A DNA stretch of 43,429 nucleotides, taken from UBA1801 sp035353395. Its GTDB lineage: Bacteria; Acidobacteriota; Holophagae; Holophagales; Holophagaceae. Of this stretch, positions 30,524 through 38,188 are shown piece after piece (the stretch's first letter is position 1; the number at the start of each line of letters is the position of its first letter). The notes below the pieces were generated by a model. That model saw only the letters and a program-made list of their open reading frames with translations. It searched no databases and was not told the origin of the DNA. The position numbers and the translations under genes were made by a program. The stretch lies in contig DAOPZL010000020.1 of assembly GCA_035353395.1 (NCBI GenBank), forward strand, positions 1 to 43,429, read 5' to 3'.

Positions 30524-31607
30524 CCAGCTCAGGCACGCCGCGGCGCTGCCGTGGGTCTTCTCCCACGTCGCCGCGATGCCGGATGTCCATTCGGGCATCG
30601 GGGCCGCCGTCGGTTCCGTGATCGCCATGAAGGGAGCCGTCGCGCCCGCCGCGGTGGGCGTCGACATCGGTTGCGGCATGGCCGCTCTCCAGACCTCGCT
30701 CAAGGCGGCCTGGCTGCCGGATTCCCTCCGCCAGCTCCGGCTGGCGGTGGAACGGGCGATCCCCGCCGGCTTCCACGAACACCGGGAGCCGCTGGCCTGG
30801 GCTCCCGCCGAGGCCCTCTTCGCCCGATACGGCGCACTCGATCCCCGGGTCCGGGGCCTCGAGCGCAAGGCCATGCTCCAGCTGGGGACCCTCGGGGGCG
30901 GGAACCACTTCATCGAGCTGTGTGTCGACGAGACCCAGGCGGTCTGGCTCATGCTCCACTCGGGCAGCCGCCACGTGGGGAAGGAACTGGCCGAGGCGCA
31001 CATCGCCAAGGCCAGGCGGCTTCCCCACAACGCCGTCCTGGCGGACCGGAGCCTGGCCGTCCTCCTGGAGGGCTCGCCGGAGTTCGAGGCCTACTGGAAC
31101 GACGTCTTCTGGGCGCAGGCCTACGCCCGGGAGAACCGCGCGGCCATGCTGCACCTGCTCGAGAGGGTCCTGGCGGACTTCTTTCCCGCCGTCACCTTCG
31201 GGGCGCTCGTCGCCTGCCACCACAACTACGTCGCCCGGGAGGAGCACTTCGGCCAGCAGGTCCTGGTGACCCGCAAGGGGGCCATCCGGGCGAGACCCGG
31301 CGAGCTGGGCATCATCCCCGGCTCGATGGGCACGAACTCCTACATCGTCAGGGGTCTCGGCTCGCCGGAGTCCTTCGAGTCCGCCTCCCACGGCGCCGGC
31401 CGGCGCATGTCCAGGACCCAAGCCAGGCGGACCTTCCGCCTCCCGGACGCGGCTTTCCAGACGAAGCACGTGGAATGCCGCAAGGACCCGGGGATCCTCG
31501 ACGAGCTTCCCGGCGCCTACAAGGACATCGGCCAGGTCATGGCCCACCAGCGCGACCTGGTGGAGCCCATCCACACCTTCACCCAGGTGATGTGCGTGAA
31601 GGGCTGA
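30441..31607 (+). CDS. rtcB: RNA-splicing ligase RtcB family protein
   Basis: Joins 2',3'-cyclic phosphate or 3'-phosphate RNA ends to 5'-OH ends with GTP and Mn, in tRNA or rRNA repair. The 388-residue protein has MPDVHSGIGAAVGSV, the metal site VGVDIGCGM (D75, C78), GTLGGGNHFIEL, HSGSRHVG, CHHNYV, IIPGSMGTNSYIV and the guanylylated histidine in SASHGAGRRMSR (H317); it ends in the conserved VMCVKG. It belongs to the short RtcB branch (about 390 residues; the longer E. coli-type protein is about 408). The ATG at 30441 is chosen for AAGGAG 6 nt upstream; an in-frame ATG at 30417 has no useful site. rtcA and the activator rtcR are absent. The next gene (31709) may be a functional partner. Confidence 0.95.
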   Translation: MSWTTLAGERVPIKVWAPPGEVEGEALDQLRHAAALPWVFSHVAAMPDVHSGIGAAVGSVIAMKGAVAPAAVGVDIGCGMAALQTSLKAAWLPDSLRQLRLAVERAIPAGFHEHREPLAWAPAEALFARYGALDPRVRGLERKAMLQLGTLGGGNHFIELCVDETQAVWLMLHSGSRHVGKELAEAHIAKARRLPHNAVLADRSLAVLLEGSPEFEAYWNDVFWAQAYARENRAAMLHLLERVLADFFPAVTFGALVACHHNYVAREEHFGQQVLVTRKGAIRARPGELGIIPGSMGTNSYIVRGLGSPESFESASHGAGRRMSRTQARRTFRLPDAAFQTKHVECRKDPGILDELPGAYKDIGQVMAHQRDLVEPIHTFTQVMCVKG

Positions 31608-31708
31608 GGCCGGGCCAGCAGAAAGCACCCACAGGGAGTCCTCGCCGACGGGCGCGGGGCCTCTCCATCGAATGGTCCTGTTTCAACACATTTCTCAGGA
31701 GTTTTTCC

Positions 31709-32170
31709 ATGTTCAAGCATGCCTTGAGTCTCAACCAAGGTCTGGAATGGCTGCGCAGCCTGTTCCATCCCGGAGATGACCCTCGGGCCTGCCGGTCCGA
31801 ACTGTTCGTGCCGGACGGCTGCATGGCCCTCCGGATCCAGGACGGGCTTCCCCAGAGCTGGCTCGAACCGGGCCGCCATCTGGTCGACGCCCAGCCGTCC
31901 AGGACCGAGATGCGGCTGGTTCCTTCGGAGCTGGCCCGCGGCGCGGATCGACTGCCGCTCGACCAGGCCATGGACCTTCCCTTCGAGCGGGCGCTCCTGT
32001 TCCTGGATGGGAGGCACATCGCCACCCTGATCCCGGGCGCCCCGGTCCGGCCCCCCTCGGCTTCCCGGCCGAGGCCGGAGCCGTCCCAGAAGTCGGAGAC
32101 GCTCGCCCGGCCGGCCCGGGCCCTCGAAGCGTTCGAGGAGGAGTGGGCCCAGGACTGCTCCTTCGTGTAG
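31709..32170 (+). CDS. Unknown 153-aa protein with slipin-N-terminus-like motifs
   Basis: Starts at ATG 31709, 8 nt after CAGGAG, 101 bases after rtcB in the same direction. Residues 1-20 are weakly hydrophobic. Two segments follow a shared pattern: FVPDGCMALRIQDG...LEPGRHLVD (about 33-60) and ALLFLDGRHIATLIPGA (about 92-108). This (a)L-x-(d)G-x-x-L-x-PG pattern is like the beta-strand region at the N-terminus of slipin/SPFH (band-7) proteins, which are known RtcB neighbours in some bacteria. No SPFH domain itself is present. The tail is Pro/Arg-rich then acidic. I cannot assign a function; a reduced slipin-like partner of RtcB is a hypothesis. Confidence 0.6.
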   Translation: MFKHALSLNQGLEWLRSLFHPGDDPRACRSELFVPDGCMALRIQDGLPQSWLEPGRHLVDAQPSRTEMRLVPSELARGADRLPLDQAMDLPFERALLFLDGRHIATLIPGAPVRPPSASRPRPEPSQKSETLARPARALEAFEEEWAQDCSFV

Positions 32171-32178
32171 TCCCCGAA

Positions 32179-32216
32179 GGCGCCGCGCGGAAGGGTGGGG
32201 CCTTCCGCACGGCGCC
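32179..32216 (+). terminator. Long hairpin after the rtcB unit, without T run
   Basis: GGCGCCG-C-GCGGAAGG pairs with CCTTCCGC-A-CGGCGCC (15 bp, one C-A mismatch, 6-nt loop) 9 bases after the stop at 32170. There is no U tract after it, so it may be Rho-independent-like only in part or protect the 3' end. Confidence 0.55.
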
Positions 32217-32251
32217 CGGGTCCATCCGCGCGTGCCAGGTTTCATGACGTG

Positions 32252-32304
32252 ATGCCGTTCCGAGGCCTGGCCGGGAGTCTGGGATGCTATCCTCGGAACG
32301 GCAT
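32252..32304. promoter_or_regulatory. 14-bp perfect inverted repeat spanning a TetR gene start
   Basis: ATGCCGTTCCGAGG (32252-32265) and its exact reverse complement (32291-32304) are separated by 25 bases. The right arm covers most of a TATCCT -10 box (32288-32293) and the first two bases of the ATG at 32303. It is placed where an autorepressor would act; as RNA it would mask the start codon if transcription begins upstream. Confidence 0.75.
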
Positions 32305-32962
32305 GAAACACAATCCCCACGACACCAGGGCGGAGCTGCTTCGCGCGGCGCTGGTCTGTTTCGCGGCGCACGGCTACGACGGGGCCAGCATGCGGATGAT
32401 CGCCGAAGAAGCGAAGCGTCCCATCTCGCTCTTCTCCCACTACTTCGGGAACAAGGAGGGCCTCTACGTCGCGGTCTTCAAATGGATCCTGGGGCACGGC
32501 CTGCCTGGCTTGGCGAGGATGTCGGAGCCCGATACCGACCGGGAGCCGCGGGACCAGATGGAGGCCCTCGCCATGCTCCGGGAGCAGATCCACTACTTCT
32601 ATCTCGAGGGCGTGCCCGAGGCGAGAGCGGGCAGCCCGGAACACGAGGCCGCCGCAAAGCTCATGCTCCAGGAGATCCGGGAGTGCCGTTCCAGCCTTCA
32701 TGAGTTGTTCTTCAACCATTTTTCCCCCCGGACCAAGATCCTGCAGCGGTGCATCAAGCACCTCCGCCCCGACCTGGAGGACGCGAAGGTGGTCTTCCTG
32801 GGGATTTCGCTCCTGGGCATTGTGGTGGGGCACGGCCTGATGAGCGGGCTGAACAAGGTCATCTGGGGCTCTGCAGTCGCGGCTCACAGCTCGTTCCTGG
32901 AATCGGAACTGCTGGTCGACTTCTACCTCCACGGGCTCCTGGGCGCCGCCAGGCAGGCCTGA
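32303..32962 (+). CDS. TetR/AcrR family repressor (CerR-like C-terminal domain)
   Basis: A 219-residue repressor. The TetR helix-turn-helix is at about 8-55 (DTRAELLRAALVCFAAHGYDGASMRMIAEEAKRPISLFSHYFGNKEGLY, in parts of the usual spacing), and the rest is the helical ligand/dimer domain. A final helix LLVDFYLHGLLGAA and a long acidic middle resemble the CecR/YbiH type with DUF1956-like C-terminus. The ATG at 32303 is chosen because the fold begins shortly after it and a TATCCT box lies 9 nt before it. The inverted repeat at the start suggests autorepression. It lies 202 bases before a second TetR gene and may also act on the RND pump. Confidence 0.85.
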   Translation: MKHNPHDTRAELLRAALVCFAAHGYDGASMRMIAEEAKRPISLFSHYFGNKEGLYVAVFKWILGHGLPGLARMSEPDTDREPRDQMEALAMLREQIHYFYLEGVPEARAGSPEHEAAAKLMLQEIRECRSSLHELFFNHFSPRTKILQRCIKHLRPDLEDAKVVFLGISLLGIVVGHGLMSGLNKVIWGSAVAAHSSFLESELLVDFYLHGLLGAARQA

Positions 32963-33101
32963 GCCCGGCTCGTCCCGGAGAGGCTGCCCCGGAACCGGCC
33001 TGACCGGCCGGTCTTCCGGGCTGGCCTTCGGCCTCGATCCGGAGGGAAGCATCTCTATTCCAATATATAGGTCGTTCGTTCGAACTTTTTGAATCTCGAG
33101 C

Positions 33102-33130
33102 TTGCAACTCTATGTCTATTTGGATAGTTT
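33102..33130 (+). promoter_or_regulatory. Promoter of the second TetR gene / RND operon
   Basis: TTGCAA (33102-33107), 17-nt spacer and TAGTTT (33125-33130) in an AT-rich region that also holds a GTTCGAAC palindrome at 33078-33085. Confidence 0.4.
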
Positions 33131-33138
33131 GTTGTTGG

Positions 33139-33154
33139 TTGAACGTCCGTTCTA
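33139..33154. promoter_or_regulatory. TetR-type operator candidate
   Basis: TTGAACG-TC-CGTTCTA, with the inner GAACG/CGTTC (33141-33152) a perfect inverted repeat, just downstream of the promoter and 10 bases before the ATG at 33165. Further GTTC/GAAC half-sites lie at 33073-33085. Confidence 0.55.
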
Positions 33155-33164
33155 TTTGGAAAGT

Positions 33165-33818
33165 ATGCGCCGGAAACCTCGCCATTCCATCGCCGACACT
33201 CGGGAAGCCTTGCTGGAATCGGCCCTGCTCTGCTTCGCCAGGTACGGCTACGACGCGACATCCGTCCGCCTGGTCGGAACCGTGGCTCGGAAGAACGCCT
33301 CGCTCATCTTCTACCACTTCGGAAGCAAGGAAGGGCTCTACCGCGAGGTGATCCGGCACCTCTTCTCCCGGTACCTGGCCTCCCCCTTCCTGGATCCGGC
33401 CGGACCGGGCGAGGAGGCCGGACAGGACCGCCTGCGGCGGCTCATCGAGCGGGTCCTCGCCCAGGTGTGCGCCCACGGGGGAACGGACAAGGCCGCCGCG
33501 GACGCCTCCACGCGCCTTTTCCTGTCCGAACTCGGCGCCCCGAAGTCCGAGACGAGGGACCTCCTGCGGGACCGCCTGCTGCCCCTCGTCCAGGAGATCA
33601 GGGCCTGCATCCGGGAGATCCGCCCGGAGCTCCGCGATCCGGAGATCGATCTCTGGGGCACGGTCATCCAGGGCAGCTGTTTCGGACATGCCCTGATGGA
33701 CCAGGCGGATCGCCTGGTCTGGAGCCACCTCGACGGCTGGGCCGATCCCGCGGGGATGTCCGAGCGGTTGTCTTCCTTCGTCTTCTCCGGGCTGAAGAAC
33801 CTCAGCCCCACATGCTGA
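33165..33818 (+). CDS. TetR/AcrR family repressor of the RND operon
   Basis: A 217-residue repressor. The helix-turn-helix (about 8-57) has TREALLESALLCFARYGYDATSV, in part typical, and NASLIFYHFGSKEGLY. The C-terminal domain resembles the CecR-like group. The ATG at 33165 is preferred; an in-frame TTG at 33102 would put 21 extra hydrophobic residues ahead of the fold and lies in the promoter. It is the first gene of the rightward unit, with the adaptor gene 26 bases behind it, so it probably controls its own operon through the operator at 33139. Confidence 0.88.
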   Translation: MRRKPRHSIADTREALLESALLCFARYGYDATSVRLVGTVARKNASLIFYHFGSKEGLYREVIRHLFSRYLASPFLDPAGPGEEAGQDRLRRLIERVLAQVCAHGGTDKAAADASTRLFLSELGAPKSETRDLLRDRLLPLVQEIRACIREIRPELRDPEIDLWGTVIQGSCFGHALMDQADRLVWSHLDGWADPAGMSERLSSFVFSGLKNLSPTC

Positions 33819-33844
33819 ACGGTCTTGTCTGACGGAGTCTGCTC

Positions 33845-34984
33845 ATGAAACATGGAACCTTGCCGCTTCTCCGCGCCGGCGCCGGGTCGCTGGCCCTGCT
33901 CGGGCTGGCGTCGGCCCTGGGGTGCCAGAAGAAGGTGCAGCTGCCTCCCCCCGAGGTCTATACCCAGGCGTCCACCGTCCAGGATGTCCCGGTCGTGATG
34001 GAGCTCGTGGGCCAGACGGCCGGTTCGCTGGACGTGGAGATCCGCGCCCGCGTGGAGGGCTACCTGGAAGGGATCCACTACCAGGAGGGACAGCAGGTCC
34101 GGAAGGGGGATCTGCTCTTCACCATCGAATCGAAGACCTTCCAGTCGGTGGTCTCCCAGCGCCGGGCCGACCTGGCCTCGGCCGAGGCCAGGCTCCACCT
34201 CGCCGACCTGGAGGTCAACCGGCTGCGCCCGCTGGAGGAACAGCAGGCGGTGAGCCGCCAGAGCCTGGATTCGGCGCTGTCCGTCCAGAAGACCTCCCGC
34301 GCCGGCGTCGATGCGGCCAGGGCGGCCCTGGACAAGGCCGTCCTCGACCTGAGCTACACGCGGATCACCGCGCCCAGCTCGGGGCTGGCGGACTTCGCCA
34401 AGGTCAAGCCCGGGAACCTGGTGGGCCGGGGCGATTCCACGCTGCTCACGACCCTCTCCACGGTGGATCCGATCCACGTGCTCATCGGCATGCAGGAAAG
34501 GGACTACCTGAGCCTGGTGGAGCGGGCCAAGGGGGGCGACAGCCCCATGGAAGGCCGGAGCGCGCCCAGGGCCGAACTCGTCCTCTCCGACGGCAGCCTC
34601 TATCCTGCCAAGGGCTATTTCGACGCCGTCCAGCGGGCCATCGATCCCAAGGTGGGCACCATCACCGTGCGGGCGGTCTTCCCAAATCCCGGCCGGGTGC
34701 TGAGGCCCGGCCAGTTCGTGAAGGTGCGCTTCAACTTCGACACCCTGAAGGGCGCGGTGCTGGTGCCCCAGCGGGCGGTCCAGGAAGTCCAGGGGGCCTG
34801 CCAGGTCGCCGTGGTCGACAAGGGGAGGATCCAGATCCGCCCCGTGAAGATGGGCCCCCGCTTCAACCAAGACTGGGTGGTGGAGGAGGGGCTGAAGGCC
34901 GGCGAGACCGTGGTGGTGGAAGGCCTCCAGCAGGCCAAGCCGGGCGTCGCCGTCACGGCGAAGCCCTACGCCGGGAGGAGCTAG
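33845..34984 (+). CDS. RND efflux periplasmic adaptor (HlyD/AcrA family)
   Basis: A 379-residue membrane-fusion protein bridging the permease and outer-membrane channel. The N-terminus is a signal peptide with a lipobox-like ALGC (Cys about residue 28), so the mature protein is probably a lipoprotein. Then follow the barrel-sandwich (VEGYLEGIHYQEGQQVRKGDLLF), the alpha-helical hairpin (about 100-140), the lipoyl second half (ITAPSSGLADFAKVKPGNLV) and the beta-barrel domain (GRVLRPGQFVKVRF). All domains are complete. It sits between the TetR gene (26 bases) and the permease gene (3 bases). Confidence 0.95.
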   Translation: MKHGTLPLLRAGAGSLALLGLASALGCQKKVQLPPPEVYTQASTVQDVPVVMELVGQTAGSLDVEIRARVEGYLEGIHYQEGQQVRKGDLLFTIESKTFQSVVSQRRADLASAEARLHLADLEVNRLRPLEEQQAVSRQSLDSALSVQKTSRAGVDAARAALDKAVLDLSYTRITAPSSGLADFAKVKPGNLVGRGDSTLLTTLSTVDPIHVLIGMQERDYLSLVERAKGGDSPMEGRSAPRAELVLSDGSLYPAKGYFDAVQRAIDPKVGTITVRAVFPNPGRVLRPGQFVKVRFNFDTLKGAVLVPQRAVQEVQGACQVAVVDKGRIQIRPVKMGPRFNQDWVVEEGLKAGETVVVEGLQQAKPGVAVTAKPYAGRS

Positions 34985-34987
34985 GCC

Positions 34988-37900
34988 ATGAATCCGTTCA
35001 TCCGCCGCCCGATCCTGGCGATGGTGATGGCCATCCTCATGGTCATCGTGGGCCTCGTGGCCATGGAGCGACTGCCCATCACCCAGATGCCCGACATCAC
35101 CCCTCCCAACGTCTCGGTGGAGACCACCTACACGGGCGCCGCGGCTCCGGACGTGGAACAGGCCGTGGCCACGCCCATCGAGCAGCAGGTGAACGGCGTG
35201 GACAACATGCTCTACGTCAAGTCCACCAACGGCAACGACGGCACGTGCAAGACCGAGGCCACCTTCGAGGTGGGCACCAACCTCGATACCGCCACCATGC
35301 TGATGCAGAACCGCGTGGGGCAGGCGGACGCCAACCTTCCGGCCGCGGTCAAGCAGTACGGCCTCACCACCAAGAAGGCCCTTTCCCTTCCCCTGCTCAT
35401 GTATGCCCTGACGTCCCCGAACGGCACCTGGGACAGCAGCTTCCTCACGAACTACGCGGCCATCAACATCAAGGACCGGCTGGCGCGCCTGAAGGGCGTG
35501 GGAGACGTGCGGCTCTTCGGCGGCACCGACTACTCCATGCGCGTGTGGGTCAAGCCCGACCGCCTCATGACCCTCGGCCTCACGGTGAGCGACCTGACGG
35601 CGGCCATCTCGGCCCAGAACGAGATCACGCCCGCCGGCCAGCTGGGGGGATCCCCGGCCCCGGAGGGCACTTCCTTCACCTACACCGTGAAGACCCAGGG
35701 GCGCCTCGCCACCGCCGAGGAGTTCGGGGACATCATCGTCCGTTCGAACCCCGACGGCAGCCAGGTCCGCCTCAAGGACGTGGCCCGCATCGAGCTGGGG
35801 AGCCTCAGCTACATGTCCAGGGCCTGGGCCGACGGGAAGCCCACGACCGGCATCGGGGTCTACCAGGCGCCCGGCTCCAACGCGCTCCAGGTGAAGGAAT
35901 CCGTGGAGAAGGCCCTGGCCGAGCTGGAGCCCGGCTTCCCCAGGGACATGGCGTGCATGCGGTTCCTCGACACCACGGAGCCGATCAGCGTGGGCATCAA
36001 GGAGATCGTCACCACCCTGTTCGAGGCCGTGGCGCTCGTGATCCTGGTGGTCTTCATCTTCCTCCAGAACTGGCGGGCCACCCTGATCCCCCTGCTGACG
36101 GTGCCCGTCTCCCTGGTGGCCACCTTCATGGTGTTCCCCCTGCTGGGCTTCTCCATCAACGTGCTCTCCCTGCTGGGGCTGGTGCTCGCCATCGGCATCG
36201 TGGTGGACGACGCCATCGTGGTGGTGGAAGCCGTGATGCACCACATCGAGCAGGGCATGGCGCCGAAGGAGGCCACGGCCCAGGCCATGAAGGAGGTGAG
36301 CGGTCCCGTGATCGCCATCGCCCTCATCCTCATCGCCGTCTTCGTGCCCGTGGCCTTCATGGGTGGCATCACGGGGCGGCTCTACCAGCAGTTCGCCGTC
36401 ACCATCGCCATCTCCGTGGCCTTCTCGGCCATCAGCGCCCTGACCCTGAGCCCCGCCCTGTGCTCCAAGCTGCTGCGGGCCCGGAAGCCCGGCGAGAAGC
36501 ACGTCCTGGATCCCTTCTACGCCTGGTTCAACCGGGTCTTCGGCCGTGCCACGGAGAAGTACCTGTCCGTGACCCAGATCCTCGTCCGGAAAGGGGCGCG
36601 CAGCCTGATGATCGTGGGCGCCCTCGCGCTCCTGGCGGGCGGCCTGCTGAAGACCGTGCCCACGGGCTTCCTGCCCAGCGAGGACAACGGCTACTTCTTC
36701 GTCAACGTCCAGCTCCCGGACGCGGCCTCCCAGGAGCGGACGGAGGCGGTGCTCCGGAAGGCGCAGACGATCCTGTCCGGCAGCCCCGTGGTCCAGCATG
36801 TCACCGCGGCCTCGGGCTACAGCCTCATGACCGGCACGAACGCCTCGAACACGGGCATCCTCTTCGTGCAGGCCAAGCCCTGGGAGGAGCGGAAGGGCGT
36901 CCGGCAGCGGCTCGACATCGCCATGCTCCTGATCAACCTGGAGTTCTACAAGCAGATCCCCGAGGCCCAGGTCTTCGCCTTCGGTCCGCCCCCGATCAGC
37001 GGGCTCGGCACGGGCGAGGGCTTCACGATGATGCTCCAGGACCGTTCCGGCGGCACGCCCGAGGGGCTGGCGGCCGTGGCCGAGAAGTTCGTGGCGGAGG
37101 CCTCCAGGCGGCCCGAGATCGGCCGCGTGAACACCTTCTTCCGCACCTCCGAGCCCCAGGTCTACGCGGACATCGACCGGGAGAAGGCCCAGAAGCTGGG
37201 CGTGCCCGTCCAGGAGGTGAACCGGACCATGGGCGCCCTGCTGGGCAGTTCCTACATCAACGACTTCAACCGGTTCGGCCGCATCTACCGCGTCTTCCTC
37301 CAGGCGGAGCCCGAGTTCCGCACCTCGGCCAAGTCGCTGGGCCAGTTCTTCGTGCGCGGCGGCGACGGCCAGATGATCCCCCTGGACACCCTGGTGACCA
37401 TGAGGGAGACCCACGGTGCCCCGTTCACGACGCGGTTCAACCTCTACCGCGCGGCCGAGGTCTCCGGCGTGCCCGCGGCGGGCTACAGCTCCGACGAGGC
37501 CCACAGGGCCCTGGAGGAGACCGCGGCCAAGGTGCTGCCCCAGGGCTTCGGCTACGAGTGGGCCAACCTCTCCTACCAGGAGAAGAAGGCCGCCGGCACG
37601 GGCTCCGTGGTGTTCGTCTTCGCCCTGGTGGTGGTGTTCTTCATCCTGGCGGCCCAGTACGAGAGCTGGACCCTGCCTTTCAGCGTGCTGCTCGGGACGC
37701 CCTTCGCGCTCTTCGGAGCCGTCCTGGGCCTCTGGCTGATGCGGACCCTGCTGCCCCAGGTGCTCGGAGGCAGCTACGTCAACAACATCTTCGCCCAGAT
37801 CGGCATGATCACCCTCATCGGCCTGGCGGCCAAGAACGCCATCCTGATCGTGGAGTACGCCAAGGCCCACCGGGAGTCGGGCATGAGCGCCGTGGACGCC

Positions 37901-38188
37901 GCCCTGGGCGCCGCCAGGCTGCGCCTGCGCCCCATCCTCATGACGGCCTTCGCCTTCATCATGGGGGTGGCGCCCCTGGTGTTCGCGTCGGGCGCCATGG
38001 CCGAGGCCCGCAAGGTCATCGGCGTGACGGTCTGCGTCGGCATGCTGGTCGCGACGGTCTTCGGGGTCTTCTTCATCCCGGCCCTGTTCGTGATCGTGGA
38101 CAAGTTCGGGAAGCGGGAGGCCGGCGCCGCAGGCCTGCCGCCCCCCGGCGAGGGGGTCGCGAACCCGGAAACCGAAGGGAGGCCCTGA
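34988..38188 (+). CDS. RND multidrug efflux permease (HAE1/AcrB family)
   Basis: A 1066-residue proton-driven inner-membrane pump. Twelve membrane helices and two large periplasmic loops are visible. The N-terminal FIRRPILAMVMA, the proton-relay aspartate pair in GIVVDDAIVVVEAV (TM4), the TM10 lysine in GLAAKNAILIVEYA, FIFLQNWRATLIPLLTVPV and LPSEDNGYFFVNVQLP are all classic. Substrate specificity is not readable. It is downstream of the adaptor by 3 bases, and its TGA overlaps the ATG of the outer-membrane factor by 1 base, so the three are translationally coupled. Confidence 0.97.
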   Translation: MNPFIRRPILAMVMAILMVIVGLVAMERLPITQMPDITPPNVSVETTYTGAAAPDVEQAVATPIEQQVNGVDNMLYVKSTNGNDGTCKTEATFEVGTNLDTATMLMQNRVGQADANLPAAVKQYGLTTKKALSLPLLMYALTSPNGTWDSSFLTNYAAINIKDRLARLKGVGDVRLFGGTDYSMRVWVKPDRLMTLGLTVSDLTAAISAQNEITPAGQLGGSPAPEGTSFTYTVKTQGRLATAEEFGDIIVRSNPDGSQVRLKDVARIELGSLSYMSRAWADGKPTTGIGVYQAPGSNALQVKESVEKALAELEPGFPRDMACMRFLDTTEPISVGIKEIVTTLFEAVALVILVVFIFLQNWRATLIPLLTVPVSLVATFMVFPLLGFSINVLSLLGLVLAIGIVVDDAIVVVEAVMHHIEQGMAPKEATAQAMKEVSGPVIAIALILIAVFVPVAFMGGITGRLYQQFAVTIAISVAFSAISALTLSPALCSKLLRARKPGEKHVLDPFYAWFNRVFGRATEKYLSVTQILVRKGARSLMIVGALALLAGGLLKTVPTGFLPSEDNGYFFVNVQLPDAASQERTEAVLRKAQTILSGSPVVQHVTAASGYSLMTGTNASNTGILFVQAKPWEERKGVRQRLDIAMLLINLEFYKQIPEAQVFAFGPPPISGLGTGEGFTMMLQDRSGGTPEGLAAVAEKFVAEASRRPEIGRVNTFFRTSEPQVYADIDREKAQKLGVPVQEVNRTMGALLGSSYINDFNRFGRIYRVFLQAEPEFRTSAKSLGQFFVRGGDGQMIPLDTLVTMRETHGAPFTTRFNLYRAAEVSGVPAAGYSSDEAHRALEETAAKVLPQGFGYEWANLSYQEKKAAGTGSVVFVFALVVVFFILAAQYESWTLPFSVLLGTPFALFGAVLGLWLMRTLLPQVLGGSYVNNIFAQIGMITLIGLAAKNAILIVEYAKAHRESGMSAVDAALGAARLRLRPILMTAFAFIMGVAPLVFASGAMAEARKVIGVTVCVGMLVATVFGVFFIPALFVIVDKFGKREAGAAGLPPPGEGVANPETEGRP

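Noticed and set aside
33102..33164. Earlier start for the second TetR gene at the TTG 33102
   Set aside because: It would lie in the promoter and operator region and add 21 residues outside the TetR fold.
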